From: Paracoccaceae bacterium
GTDB taxonomy: Bacteria; Pseudomonadota; Alphaproteobacteria; Rhodobacterales; Rhodobacteraceae
Direction: 5' to 3'
Assembly (NCBI GenBank): GCA_007694945.1
Contig: REER01000061.1
Location: 104,880 to 168,879, forward strand
DNA: 64,000 nucleotides
The translations under genes were made by a program, and so were the position numbers. Shown here piece by piece: positions 1-9,473 of the stretch (within the stretch, counting starts at the first letter, position 1; each line of letters opens with the position of its first letter). The notes beneath the pieces are model-generated. The model was not told where the DNA came from. It saw only the letters and a list, made by a program, of their open reading frames with translations, and did no database searches.

Positions 1-528
<528 letters not shown>

Positions 529-536
<8 letters not shown>

Positions 537-1059
537 TCCGCTCGTCGCGCTAGTGATCGAGGATGCGCGCTGGAGCGAGACCATGCTCGACCCGCTGGCT
601 GATCGCGCCGCGCGCGCCACACTCGCCTATTTGGGCCATGCAAGCGAAGGCTACCAAATCGTGCTCCTCGCCTGCGACGATGCCCGCATCGCCGCACTCA
701 ACGCCGATTTCCGGGACAAGCCCCAGCCAACCAATGTGCTGAGCTGGCCCGAATGGAACCTCGCTCCTGATGAGGACGGTGCCCTGCCCGAGCCTCCTCC
801 CGCGCCGGATGCCGAGGACCCCGAACCCCTTGGCAATATTGCGCTGGCCTATGAAACCTGCCTGCGCGAAGCGGAGGAACAGGGCAAGCCCTTCGAGGCG
901 CATCTGACTCATCTGACCGTGCATTCGGTGCTGCATCTGCTGGGCTATGATCACATCCGTGACAAAGATGCCGCGTTGATGGAAGAAACCGAAACACGTA
1001 TACTTGCATACCTCGGGGTCGCAGACCCATATGGTGAGACGGCGCAGGCGCCAGAGTAA
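529..1059 (+). CDS. ybeY: Endoribonuclease / rRNA maturation factor YbeY
   Basis: YbeY is a zinc-dependent single-strand RNase involved in 16S rRNA 3'-end maturation and ribosome quality control. The zinc motif [11 protein letters not shown] is present, with His at about residues 132, 136 and 142, and the family motifs [14 protein letters not shown] and PTNVLSWP precede it. The frame extends upstream to 385, but that part overlaps phoH; the GTG at 529 gives a product of 176 residues, the usual size, beginning [12 protein letters not shown]. An acidic, proline-rich insert (about residues 82-98) sits between the PTNVLSWP motif and the catalytic part, as in other alphaproteobacterial versions. 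It lies in the order phoH-ybeY-corC-lnt. Confidence 0.95.
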
Positions 1060-1075
1060 CCCTTGGAAAGGACTG

Positions 1076-1945
1076 ATGGGCGACAGTATAGACGGATCTA
1101 GTGCAGCGCAGCGCGCGCAGGATGATCCTAGAGAAAGTGAAGCACGCGGCCTGTTCGGCCGTCTCTTCGATGCCTTGACCCCCGATGATGACAGCGCTGC
1201 CAAGGCGCGTGCTTTGGGCGCAACCTTGCCGGGCCTCGCGCGGCTGCAGGATATGCGTGTCGAGGATGTCGCCATCCCCAAGGCCGAGATCGTCGCGCTC
1301 GAGCGAGGCACCGAGCTGGGCGATATCGTCGTAGCCTTTCGCGACTCCGGCTATTCGCGCATCCCGGTCTATGATGAGACGCTGGATCAACCGCTTGGGC
1401 TACTTCTGTTGAAGGACCTTGCCCTGCGTTATGGCTTCAACGGCCATCACGCGATTGATCTGCAGTCCCTCCTGCGCCCGATCCTCTATGTGCCGCCCTC
1501 GATGACCCTCGCTGTGCTCTTGCGGAAGATGCAGGCCGAGCGGACCCATTTCGCGCTGGTGATCGACGAATATGGCGGCGTGGACGGGCTGGTGACGATC
1601 GAGGATCTGCTCGAACAAGTGGTCGGCGAGATCGAGGATGAGCATGACACCGAAGATGAGGCGCAGATCCAGCATGAAACGCCGTCCACGCTTTTGGTCG
1701 ATGCCCGTGCGCCGCTTGAAGAGATCGAGCGCGAGCTTGGCTTCGTGTTGATCGACCCGGAGGAGGAAGAGGAGATCGACTCACTGGGTGGCCTTGTCTT
1801 CCTGCTTTCGGGCCGGGTCCCGGTGCGCGGCGAGATGATCGCGCATCCTTCAGGGCTCGAATTCGAGGTGGTCGAGGCCGACCCGCGCCGCATCCACCGC
1901 CTGCGCGTCCATCTGCCCGAAGTGCTGCGCAAAGCTGCGCAATGA
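1076..1945 (+). CDS. corC: CorC/HlyC-type CBS-pair protein
   Basis: A 289-residue cytoplasmic protein with two tandem CBS motifs (about residues 45-170; VEDVAIPKAEIVAL and ALVIDEYGGVDGLVTIEDLLE are visible) followed by a CorC_HlyC transporter-associated domain ending in a LRVHLPE strand. Members are linked to divalent-cation efflux and sometimes annotated as haemolysin-like, although the soluble form without the DUF21 membrane domain, as here, is the one usually found between ybeY and lnt. ATG 1076 is chosen because GGAAAGGA lies directly upstream; an earlier ATG at 1004 would overlap ybeY. The function in this organism is inferred from family and position. Confidence 0.9.
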   Translation: MGDSIDGSSAAQRAQDDPRESEARGLFGRLFDALTPDDDSAAKARALGATLPGLARLQDMRVEDVAIPKAEIVALERGTELGDIVVAFRDSGYSRIPVYDETLDQPLGLLLLKDLALRYGFNGHHAIDLQSLLRPILYVPPSMTLAVLLRKMQAERTHFALVIDEYGGVDGLVTIEDLLEQVVGEIEDEHDTEDEAQIQHETPSTLLVDARAPLEEIERELGFVLIDPEEEEEIDSLGGLVFLLSGRVPVRGEMIAHPSGLEFEVVEADPRRIHRLRVHLPEVLRKAAQ

Positions 1946-1952
1946 TTCTGCC

Positions 1953-3491
1953 TTGCTTCGCGATCTGACATCCACGCGCACAACCCTTTGGCGCAGCCGC
2001 CTGCAGATCGCAGGCGGATATGGCGGCTTGGGCATACTTACGGCGGCGGGACAGGCTCCACTCGGCTGGTGGCCCGTCTCGATTGTCGCGCTGTCGCTGC
2101 TGATGTATTTTCTGCCGGGCGCTGGCTCCGCCCGCGCCTGGGGCGGACGCATGTGGCTGACGGGCACCGGCTATTTCGGGGCCTCGTTGTTCTGGATTAT
2201 CGAGCCCTTCATGGTGCAGTCCGAAATCCATGGCTGGATCGCCCCTTTTGCCCTTGTCGGCATGAGCGTGGGCATGGCGCTGTTCTGGGCCGTCGCCGGC
2301 TGGGGTGCCGCCCGCGCGGCCTCTGGGGGCAGCGCGCGCCTGATCGCATTGGCCAGTCTGCTCGTGCTGCTCGAGATGTCGCGCGAATGGGTGCTGACGG
2401 GATTTCCCTGGGCCATGCTCGGCCATGGGCTGATCGGCACGCCCCTGATGCAACTCGCCGCACTGACCGGTGCGGGCGGGCTGAGTCTTTTGGTGCTAGC
2501 CGCCGCGATTTTTCCCGTGCTGGGACAGGCGCCGGGCAAGCGCGCCGCAGGCGCGGTTGCCTCCCTCATTGTGCTGGGCACTGGCTGGCTCTGGGGCAGC
2601 ACACAAACCAACCTGCCCCCGGACCGTGACGCCGTGGTCAGGCTGGTGCAGCCGAATGTCCCACAAACCGAGAAATGGCTTGAAGAGAATATCTACCTGT
2701 TCTTTTTCCGTTTGCTCGACCTCTCTGCAGCACCTGCCGACACGCCCCCAGATCTGATCCTCTGGCCCGAGACGGCCGTGCCCTTTCTGCTCGAATATCC
2801 CGGCGACGGGCTCGAGATGATGGCCGATGCCATGGTCGAACATGGTCCCGAGACCCTCCTCGCCTTTGGCGTGCAGCGTATGGAGGACGCACGTTTCTTC
2901 AACAGCCTCGCCGTGATCGACACGCAGGCGGAACTGCAGGCGATCTACGACAAGCACCATCTTGTGCCCTTTGGTGAATATGTGCCCGTGCTCGGCGCGC
3001 TGCTGGGCGAAGGCTATTCGGGTTTCGCCGCACAGCAATTGCTGGGCTACACTCCCGGCGCGGGGCCCGAGGTCATCGACCTCGGCCCCTTGGGAAAGGC
3101 CCTGCCTCTGATCTGCTATGAGGCGATCTTCCCGCGCCATATGCGCACCGAAACTCGCCCAGACTGGATCATGAAGGTCACCAATGACGCCTGGTTCGGC
3201 GAGTTGACCGGCCCGTTCCAGCACCTTGCCCAAGCAAGGCTGCGCGCAGTCGAGCAGGGGCTGCCGATGCTGCGTGTGGCCAATACCGGTGTTTCAACGG
3301 TGATCGACGCGCGCGGCGGGTTGGGCGCGACGCTGGAGCTGGGCGAGACCGGGTTTATTGATGCGCCGATTCCCGGCGCCTTGCCGCCGACGCTCTATGC
3401 GCGGCTCGGCGACTGGCCCGTGCTGCTGGTCTTGCTGGTGGTTTTCGTGAGCGCGGCCCTTGCGGGCCGCGCTCGAAACCCGCGGCAGTAA
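1953..3491 (+). CDS. lnt: Apolipoprotein N-acyltransferase
   Basis: Lnt transfers the third acyl chain to the N-terminal cysteine of lipoproteins in the inner membrane, the last step after Lgt and Lsp. The N-terminal half is a bundle of hydrophobic helices and the C-terminal half is a nitrilase-type domain (about residues 225-480). The catalytic triad is visible: Glu about 273 (LILWPETAVP), Lys about 334 (YDKHHLVPFGE) and Cys about 388 (PLICYEAIFP), close to E. coli spacing. A final membrane helix follows. The start is TTG 1953, 7 bases after the corC stop; no in-frame ATG is better placed. A GC-rich hairpin (3449-3474) lies inside the last codons. Identity is secure; the start is moderately sure. 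Confidence 0.95.
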   Translation: MLRDLTSTRTTLWRSRLQIAGGYGGLGILTAAGQAPLGWWPVSIVALSLLMYFLPGAGSARAWGGRMWLTGTGYFGASLFWIIEPFMVQSEIHGWIAPFALVGMSVGMALFWAVAGWGAARAASGGSARLIALASLLVLLEMSREWVLTGFPWAMLGHGLIGTPLMQLAALTGAGGLSLLVLAAAIFPVLGQAPGKRAAGAVASLIVLGTGWLWGSTQTNLPPDRDAVVRLVQPNVPQTEKWLEENIYLFFFRLLDLSAAPADTPPDLILWPETAVPFLLEYPGDGLEMMADAMVEHGPETLLAFGVQRMEDARFFNSLAVIDTQAELQAIYDKHHLVPFGEYVPVLGALLGEGYSGFAAQQLLGYTPGAGPEVIDLGPLGKALPLICYEAIFPRHMRTETRPDWIMKVTNDAWFGELTGPFQHLAQARLRAVEQGLPMLRVANTGVSTVIDARGGLGATLELGETGFIDAPIPGALPPTLYARLGDWPVLLVLLVVFVSAALAGRARNPRQ

Positions 3492-3530
3492 TGTCATTTT
3501 CGCAGAGTGCGGCCAGCTCTCGGAAGAGCC

Positions 3531-4835
3531 CTAGTCCACGCGGCGCAGCACCAGCGGCCCCTGCCCCTCGAATGTAGCTCCAATCCGGCAGGCGGCTTGC
3601 ACCGCCACCACGGCCTCTGCAGCAGCCGCCTCGTCTGTCGCATGAACCATCGCAATCGGATCGCCCAGCTCGACAGCCGAGCCCACGGGCACAATGCCCG
3701 ACAGCCCGACACGCGGGTCGATGCTGTCCGTCACTTGCCGCCGACCACCGCCGAGCGCGATCACAGCCAATCCGAGCGCGCGCGTCTCATAGCCTGTGAT
3801 CACACCAGCCATGGGCGCAGGCACCGCGACCACCACTGGCGCGAGCGACAGATAGCTCTCGGCGCGCTCGATAAAGTCCGCAGGGCCACCCAGCCCGGCC
3901 ACCATCTGCCCGAAACGCTCCGCCGCGCGCCCCGAGCGGAAGGCTGTCTCGATCGCCCTCCGGCCCGCCGCCTCACTCGCAGCAAGCCCCGCCAGCTCCA
4001 GCGCCTCGGCCCCCAGCGCGCAGGTCACCTCCCAAAGCCGCGAATCGACCTCGCGCCCGGTCAGGAAATCGACCGCGACCGTCACTTCCAGTGCGTTCCC
4101 GGCTGCCGGGGCCAATGGGGCATTCATATCGGTGATCAGCGCCCGTGTGCGGCAGCCCGCGCCATTCGCGACCTCGACCAGCGCCTGCGCCAGAGCCTCA
4201 GCCTCTTTCAGCGTGGCCATGAAGGCGCCATTGCCGCATTTGACATCCAGCACCAGCGCATCGAGCCTCGCCGCGAGCTTCTTGGACAGGATCGAGGCGG
4301 TGATCAGATCGCGCGACTCGACGGTCGCCGTCACATCGCGCACGGCGTAGAATCGCCGGTCGGCCGGGGCAAGGGCCGAGGTCTGGCCAATGATGGCGCA
4401 GCCGGACTCCTCGACCACGCGCCGCAGGCGCGTGGTCTCCGGTGTGGTATCATAGCCGGGTATCGCCTCGAGCTTGTCGAGCGTGCCACCCGTATGCCCC
4501 AGCCCGCGCCCCGAGATCATCGGCACCACCGCACCACAGGCCGCAAGCGCGGGTGCGAGCATCAGCGAGACATTGTCGCCGATCCCGCCAGTGGAATGTT
4601 TGTCCACCACTGGCCCGCGCGCCCAGGACAGCACCTCGCCCGAATCGCGCATCGCCTGTGTCAGCGCCACGCGCTCGGGCAGCGACATGCCCTTGATCAC
4701 GACCGCCATGGCAAAGGCGCCAAGCTGCGCATCGCCCAGATCGCCCGAGGTGATGCCCGCGACTATCGCGCTGATCTCTTCTGCCGTCAGTTCCCCACCA
4801 TCACGCTTGCGCCGGATCAGTTCCTGATAAAGCAT
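3531..4835 (-). CDS. deoA: Thymidine phosphorylase
   Basis: DeoA cleaves thymidine or deoxyuridine with phosphate into base and 2-deoxyribose-1-phosphate, which DeoB then isomerises. The 434-residue product shows the pyrimidine-nucleoside phosphorylase signature: LIRRKRDGGELTAEEI at the start, the phosphate-binding stretch VDKHSTGGIGDNVS, GRGLGHTGGTLDKLE, and the C-terminal PYNP domain with DPRVGLSG. An upstream extension to 4892 is unlikely; ATG 4835 has GAGGG about 9 bases before it. It is convergent with lnt. The rest of the salvage genes lie 3 kb away on the same strand, separated by genes on the other strand, so deoA is probably transcribed alone. Confidence 0.95.
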   Translation of the reverse strand: MLYQELIRRKRDGGELTAEEISAIVAGITSGDLGDAQLGAFAMAVVIKGMSLPERVALTQAMRDSGEVLSWARGPVVDKHSTGGIGDNVSLMLAPALAACGAVVPMISGRGLGHTGGTLDKLEAIPGYDTTPETTRLRRVVEESGCAIIGQTSALAPADRRFYAVRDVTATVESRDLITASILSKKLAARLDALVLDVKCGNGAFMATLKEAEALAQALVEVANGAGCRTRALITDMNAPLAPAAGNALEVTVAVDFLTGREVDSRLWEVTCALGAEALELAGLAASEAAGRRAIETAFRSGRAAERFGQMVAGLGGPADFIERAESYLSLAPVVVAVPAPMAGVITGYETRALGLAVIALGGGRRQVTDSIDPRVGLSGIVPVGSAVELGDPIAMVHATDEAAAAEAVVAVQAACRIGATFEGQGPLVLRRVD

Positions 4836-4916
4836 CCCCTGCCACCCTCTTTCCTGCCCAGTCACCCTTGCCTTTAAGACGCCACTTGGCAAGCATCAGC
4901 ACCAGAGGAGCCCACC

Positions 4917-5321
4917 ATGATCGACCCGCGCATCGCTGAGAGTTTCGACCGCCAGAGCATGATGACCAGCCTGAACGCGCGGCTGATCATGGCCGCCGAG
5001 GGGCACTGCGTGATCGCGGCGCCGCTGCTCCCAGCCTTTCAACAACAACATGGCGCCGCGCATGCCGCCGTGGCATTCGCGCTTGGCGATTCGGCGGCAG
5101 GTTATGCAGCGCTGACCGAAATGCCGGCGGGGCAGGAAGTGATGACCGCCGAGATGAAAATCAACCTGCTGCGGCCCGCCACGGGCGAGGCGCTCGAGGC
5201 CGTGGGCGAGGTGGTCCGCGCGGGCCGCAGGCTAGTTGTGGTGCGCGCCGAAGTCTTTGCGCTCACTGGGACCGAGCGCAAATCCGTCGCGCTGTTGCAG
5301 GGGACGATGATCGGGGTCTGA
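4917..5321 (+). CDS. PaaI-family (hotdog) thioesterase
   Basis: A 134-residue single-domain hotdog-fold protein. The family features visible are HGAAHAAVAFALGDSAAGYAA, equivalent to the HGG...D..G active-site helix of PaaI/DUF4442 thioesterases, and the strand EMKINLLRPATGE. Such enzymes hydrolyse acyl-CoA thioesters, but the substrate cannot be read from sequence. The conserved Asp of the active-site helix seems to be D59-like within LGDSAAG. The ATG has GAGGAG upstream. It is divergent from deoA (82 bases between) and followed after 61 bases by the EamA transporter gene. Confidence 0.8.
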   Translation: MIDPRIAESFDRQSMMTSLNARLIMAAEGHCVIAAPLLPAFQQQHGAAHAAVAFALGDSAAGYAALTEMPAGQEVMTAEMKINLLRPATGEALEAVGEVVRAGRRLVVVRAEVFALTGTERKSVALLQGTMIGV

Positions 5322-5382
5322 GGCTCTGGACAAGGGGCAGCACGCGCGTTAGTTCACACGTTCACAACCAGAAGCGCCCGCC

Positions 5383-6285
5383 ATGCCCAGCACCCCCACA
5401 TTCGGAAACTGGATCGCCCTCATCACCCTCGGCCTGATCTGGGGGGCGTCCTTTCTGGGCATCGCCATCGCACTCGAAGGCTTCGCGCCGGTCTGGGTCG
5501 CAGCAGGTCGGATTGTGTTGGGCGCGCTTACACTCACCGGCATAGCGCTGGCCCTGCGCGTGCCCCTGCCCCGCACGCCGCTGGTATTGGGCTTCGCCTT
5601 TGGCATGGGCGTGTTCTCGAATGCGCTGCCCTTCTTCCTGCTAGGCTGGTCACAGCAGCACGTCACCTCGGGCTTTGCCGGGATCAGCATGGCGGCGATC
5701 CCGCTTTTCGTGATCGGCTTTGCGCATTTCCTCGTGCCGGGCGAGACGCTGACGCGGCCCAAAGTGGCGGGTTTCGTGATGGGCCTCGTCGGCGTGGGCG
5801 TGCTGATCGGCCCTGGCGTACTGGCGGCCTCGGGCTCGGATCTCGAGGCGCTTGCGCGGCTGGGCTGTCTTGGCGCCTCGCTCAGCTATGCGGTCGGGGC
5901 GATCCTGACCCGACGCTGCCCCGAGGTGCACCCGCTGGGCTTCGGCATGGTGGCGCTCTGGTCGGCCAGTGCCTTCATGCTGCCTGTGGCGTTGATGACC
6001 GATGGCCTGCCCGCATGGCCCGATGCGCGCCCGCTCGCCGCGATCCTCTATCTCGGGCTGCTGCCGACAGGCTTCGCCACGCTGCTGCTAGTCGGTGTGA
6101 TCCGCAGCGCAGGGCCGAGCTTTCTGTCACAGGTGAATTACCATGTGCCGGTCTGGTCGGTGCTGCTGGGGGTTCTGGTGCTGAACGAGGAATTGCCGGG
6201 GCGCTTCCTGATTGCGCTGGCGATCATCATCGGCGGGCTGATGCTGGCGCGCCGGACAAGCCTTCGCGCACGGCCTGCGCTCTGA
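5383..6285 (+). CDS. EamA/DMT-family transporter
   Basis: A 300-residue inner-membrane protein with about ten hydrophobic segments arranged as two EamA repeats (first about residues 10-140, second about 155-290). It begins with the typical LITLGLIWGASFLGIAIAL helix and the second repeat ends with GVLVLNEELPGRFLIALAII. These proteins export or exchange small metabolites such as amino acids or nucleotide derivatives; no substrate can be assigned. The gene ends 13 bases before the SOS peptidase gene on the same strand, so the two may be cotranscribed. Confidence 0.85.
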   Translation: MPSTPTFGNWIALITLGLIWGASFLGIAIALEGFAPVWVAAGRIVLGALTLTGIALALRVPLPRTPLVLGFAFGMGVFSNALPFFLLGWSQQHVTSGFAGISMAAIPLFVIGFAHFLVPGETLTRPKVAGFVMGLVGVGVLIGPGVLAASGSDLEALARLGCLGASLSYAVGAILTRRCPEVHPLGFGMVALWSASAFMLPVALMTDGLPAWPDARPLAAILYLGLLPTGFATLLLVGVIRSAGPSFLSQVNYHVPVWSVLLGVLVLNEELPGRFLIALAIIIGGLMLARRTSLRARPAL

Positions 6286-6298
6286 TAGACTCGCGCGC

Positions 6299-6964
6299 AT
6301 GTGCGGCCGCTTTGCCATTACCCTGCCCGATGATGCGATGGCGCGCGCCTTCGGCGCGCGCCCGGCCAATGATCTGCCGCCGGTGCCAAGGTTCAACGTC
6401 TGCCCCACGCAACCCGTGGCCAGCATCATCAGCCGCGAGGGAAACCGCCACATGGGCCCCATGCGCTGGGGGTTCCTGCCGCATTGGTACAAGACCGAGA
6501 CCGATGGCCCGCTTCTGATCAATGCCCGCGCCGAGACCATCGCCGAGAAACCCGCCTTTCGCGCGGCGGCTCGCGCGCGGCGCTGCCTCATCCCGGCCTC
6601 GGGGTTTTATGAATGGACCAAGGATGAAGAGGGCAATCGCCTGCCTTGGTATATCCAGCCCGCCGAGGGCGAGATGCTGGTCTTTGCCGGGGTCTGGCAG
6701 GTCTGGGAGCGCGACGAGCGCCGCCATGTGACCTGCGCCATCGTTACCTGCGCGGCCAGCACCGAGATTGAGCATATCCACCACCGCATGCCGGTGATCC
6801 TCGCCCCCGAGGACTGGGCGCTCTGGCTGGGTGAGGCCGGTCATGGTGCAGCCAGCCTGATGCGTCCGGCGCCCGAGGGTGGGCTGCGCTGGCACCGGGT
6901 GGATCCGCGCGTGAACTCAAACCGGGCCGACGGGGCAGAGCTGATCGAGCCGTTGAAGGCGTGA
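6299..6964 (+). CDS. yedK: SOS response-associated peptidase (YedK/HMCES, SRAP family)
   Basis: SRAP proteins form a stable thiazolidine crosslink between Cys2 and abasic sites in single-stranded DNA, shielding them during replication. The start MCGRF supplies the catalytic Cys2 after methionine removal; the other family residues are in GFYEW (Glu) and IHHRMPVIL (His). NARAETI, PAFR and RRCLIPASGFYEW are standard motifs. At 221 residues it has normal length. The start is fixed by the need for Cys at position 2. It is convergent with the SPOR-domain gene. Confidence 0.92.
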   Translation: MCGRFAITLPDDAMARAFGARPANDLPPVPRFNVCPTQPVASIISREGNRHMGPMRWGFLPHWYKTETDGPLLINARAETIAEKPAFRAAARARRCLIPASGFYEWTKDEEGNRLPWYIQPAEGEMLVFAGVWQVWERDERRHVTCAIVTCAASTEIEHIHHRMPVILAPEDWALWLGEAGHGAASLMRPAPEGGLRWHRVDPRVNSNRADGAELIEPLKA

Positions 6965-7014
6965 GCGCTACGCCTGTGGCCAGAGTCGGCTGATATCTCG
7001 GCCAAATGACAGCC

Positions 7015-7785
7015 TCAGCGCAGGAACGCGTCGTGAAACCCCATATGCCGCACCTGCGACAGGGCCGAATGCGCCTGCCCGCGATCATGGAAAGGCCCGA
7101 CCGAGACGACGGTCAGCCCACCTACGTGATGCATCTGCGCGGGCAGACCAGCATTCTGCAGGCGAGCGCGCAGCCGCGTGGCATTCGACGGCACTGCAAA
7201 ACTGCCGACCTGCACCATGGCGCCATGGCGGGGCATAAGGGTTTTAGCCGCGCGTGCCGTCTGCACCGGATGGTCGAAATACTGGCCTTCGAACAGCGCC
7301 GGGCTGGTCACGCAGCGCACGAGCACACGCCCCGACACGGATGTCACCAACTCGCCATAGGGCGCCTTGGCGGGACAGGACGGGTGCCGCCCCGAGGCAT
7401 CGGCCCGCGGCAGAGCCCGGCGCTGCGGTGCGCGCGCTGTCCGCTGTGGTGCTGCAGGCGCAGCCTGCGCGGGCTGCGGGACAACCTCCACCTGCGTGGT
7501 TGCCGCCGGGGCGGCCTCCTCCTCGGCAGGTGCGGTTTCCTCAGCGACCTCTGTCAGCGTCGGTGTCTCTCCGCAGACAATCTGGCGGTCCGGGCCGTAG
7601 CGCGGCACCCATGTCACTTCGCCCGCAAAAGTGGTGCGCATGAAGACACAGCCGCGGCTGTCAACAAATTCGCGCTCGTCGAAGCCTTCGGGCGGCAATT
7701 CGGCAGGCGCCGGGCCGTTGATCTGCGCCCATGCAGCCGTTGACATCATCAGGGACACGCCCAATGCGGCAGTAAGTCTCAGCAT
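7015..7785 (-). CDS. SPOR-domain periplasmic protein
   Basis: A 256-residue exported protein. The N-terminus MLRLTAALGVSLMMSTAAWAQ is a clear signal peptide ending at AWA-Q. A middle part rich in Ala, Pro and Glu (about 85-140) looks like a flexible linker, and the last 75 residues (from GAMVQVGSFAVPSNA) match a SPOR domain, which binds denuded peptidoglycan glycan strands at division sites. Two cysteine-containing segments (RGCVFMRTTF, RQIVCGETP) lie before the linker. ATG 7785 is chosen over an upstream start (7827) because it begins the signal peptide. The specific role is unknown. Confidence 0.8.
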   Translation of the reverse strand: MLRLTAALGVSLMMSTAAWAQINGPAPAELPPEGFDEREFVDSRGCVFMRTTFAGEVTWVPRYGPDRQIVCGETPTLTEVAEETAPAEEEAAPAATTQVEVVPQPAQAAPAAPQRTARAPQRRALPRADASGRHPSCPAKAPYGELVTSVSGRVLVRCVTSPALFEGQYFDHPVQTARAAKTLMPRHGAMVQVGSFAVPSNATRLRARLQNAGLPAQMHHVGGLTVVSVGPFHDRGQAHSALSQVRHMGFHDAFLR

Positions 7786-7860
7786 CGCCACCCCCCGGTT
7801 TCGATCATTTAACTGTGCCCGCGCCAAGCCACGGATGTAAAGCGGAAACTCACCGCGGCG

Positions 7861-8496
7861 CTAGACCGTCCCGAAGATGCGGTCCCCGGCATCGCCCAGC
7901 CCCGGCACAATATAGCCCTTCTCGTTCAGATGGCTGTCAAGCGCGGCGGTCACGATCCGCACATCCGGGTGTGCCTCGGCCATGCAGGCCAGCCCTTCGG
8001 GCGCGGCCAATAGACAGATCAGGCAGACCTGCGTTGCACCGGCCTTTTTCAGCAGATCAACCGCCGCCGCCGAGGAATTGCCGGTGGCAAGCATCGGGTC
8101 CACGGCAATGACCAGTCTCCCCGCCATCTCGGGCGGCAGTTTGCAGTAATACTGCACCGGGCGCAGGGTTTCCTCGTCGCGGTAGAGGCCGACAAAACCC
8201 ACCTTGGCCGTGGGGATCACATCCAGCACCCCGTCAAGCAGTCCATTCCCTGCCCGCAGGATTGAGACCACCACTGGGTCCGGCCCGTCCAGCATCGGCG
8301 CCTGCATTTCGGTCAGAGGCGTTGTGATAGTGCGCATCGCCACGGGCAGATCGCGGCTGGCCTCATAGGTCAGCAGCAAGCTGATCTCGCGCAGTAGCCT
8401 GCGAAATTCGGGGCCGGGCGTGCTGGCATCGCGCATCAGCGAGAGCTTGTGCTGCACCAGCGGGTGATCGACGATGGTCACGTTGGGGTGGGTCAT
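7861..8496 (-). CDS. upp: Uracil phosphoribosyltransferase
   Basis: Upp makes UMP from uracil and PRPP. The 211-residue product has the type I PRTase features: [18 protein letters not shown] at the N-terminus, [40 protein letters not shown] (the PRPP-binding loop, split here only in the middle of the protein) and the C-terminal [14 protein letters not shown]. The start at 8496 overlaps the end of add by 4 bases (ATGA type). It is the last gene of the cdd-deoB-add-upp operon, so uracil released from deoxyuridine or cytidine can be recaptured directly. Confidence 0.96.
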   Translation of the reverse strand: MTHPNVTIVDHPLVQHKLSLMRDASTPGPEFRRLLREISLLLTYEASRDLPVAMRTITTPLTEMQAPMLDGPDPVVVSILRAGNGLLDGVLDVIPTAKVGFVGLYRDEETLRPVQYYCKLPPEMAGRLVIAVDPMLATGNSSAAAVDLLKKAGATQVCLICLLAAPEGLACMAEAHPDVRIVTAALDSHLNEKGYIVPGLGDAGDRIFGTV

Positions 8497-9473
8497 TGGG
8501 CCTCCAATCTCTTGGCAAGGGCGCTGCGGGTCTCGGGGTCGCAAAAGGCGGCGTCGAGGGCTGTTCGGGTGATGGCATCGAATTCGGACGCCTCCCAGCC
8601 GAAATGGTCGGCCAGCGCCTGATATTCGCGCGTCATGGTGGTGTGGAAAAAAGGGGGGTCATCGGTCGAGACCGTCAGCCTGACGCACGCGCGGCGCAGC
8701 CGGTCGATCGGGTGCGCGGCAAGCGTCGGATAGAGGCCGAGCGCGATATTCGACCCGGGGCAGACCTCCAGCACCACGCCCGTCTCGGCCAGATGATCGA
8801 CCAGCGCCGGGTCCTCGATGGCGCGCACCCCGTGGCCGATGCGGGTGACACGCAGATCGCGCAAGGCATGGCGCACCGAGTCCGGCCCACCCCATTCGCC
8901 AGCATGGGCCGTAAGGCCCAAGCCCGCTTCACGCGCTGCATCAAAAGCGTAAGCGAAATCCTTGGGCTGCAACATGGATTCGTCGCCAGCGAGACCAAAG
9001 CCCGTGATGAACCGGCCCGCTGTTTCCTGTGCGCAGCGCGCGATCTTGCGCGCCTGTTCGGGGCCGAAATGGCGAATGCAGGTGACGCAACCGCGCATGA
9101 CGATATCGCGTTGCGCCTCGGCTTGCGACGCAGCCGCCTCGATTGCCGCGAGATAATCTCGCCAGGCCGCGAGATCACCGCCACCACAGAAATCAGGAGA
9201 CAGGAAGGCTTCGGTATAGATCACACCCTCTTCGGCTGACTGTTCCAGCACGGCCAGCGTCAGGTCGTGGAAGTCCTGCGGGCTTGTCAGCACTGTGCAT
9301 GCGGCCTCGTAGACGCGCAGAAAATCGGGGAAATCGCGATAGTCATAAGAGCCGCGTTCATCGAAAATCCGCGACAGATCAACAGTTTTGCGCTGCGCAA
9401 GCGCGCGGATGAAAGCGGGCGGCGCAGCCCCTTCGAGGTGCAGGTGCAATTCCAGCTTGGGCAGGTCTCTCAT
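8493..9473 (-). CDS. add: Adenosine deaminase
   Basis: Converts adenosine or deoxyadenosine to inosine or deoxyinosine plus ammonia. The 326-residue sequence has the metal-binding HLHLEG near the N-terminus, [10 protein letters not shown] in the middle (zinc and catalytic residues), [10 protein letters not shown], and a TDDP motif near the end ([11 protein letters not shown]). Family length is normal. Both ends overlap neighbours: 4 bases with deoB upstream and 4 with upp downstream, showing a tight operon. Some members of this family are adenine deaminases; the HLHLEG/HAGEW pattern does not settle that, so adenosine is the more likely but not the only possible substrate. Confidence 0.92.
   Translation of the reverse strand: MRDLPKLELHLHLEGAAPPAFIRALAQRKTVDLSRIFDERGSYDYRDFPDFLRVYEAACTVLTSPQDFHDLTLAVLEQSAEEGVIYTEAFLSPDFCGGGDLAAWRDYLAAIEAAASQAEAQRDIVMRGCVTCIRHFGPEQARKIARCAQETAGRFITGFGLAGDESMLQPKDFAYAFDAAREAGLGLTAHAGEWGGPDSVRHALRDLRVTRIGHGVRAIEDPALVDHLAETGVVLEVCPGSNIALGLYPTLAAHPIDRLRRACVRLTVSTDDPPFFHTTMTREYQALADHFGWEASEFDAITRTALDAAFCDPETRSALAKRLEAQ

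Noticed and set aside
3449..3474. Hairpin at the end of lnt as a terminator
   Set aside because: It is within the coding part and followed by GAAACCCG, not a T tract.
3507..4877. A 456-codon plus-strand frame over deoA
   Set aside because: Antisense shadow of thymidine phosphorylase; composition rich in Arg and His.
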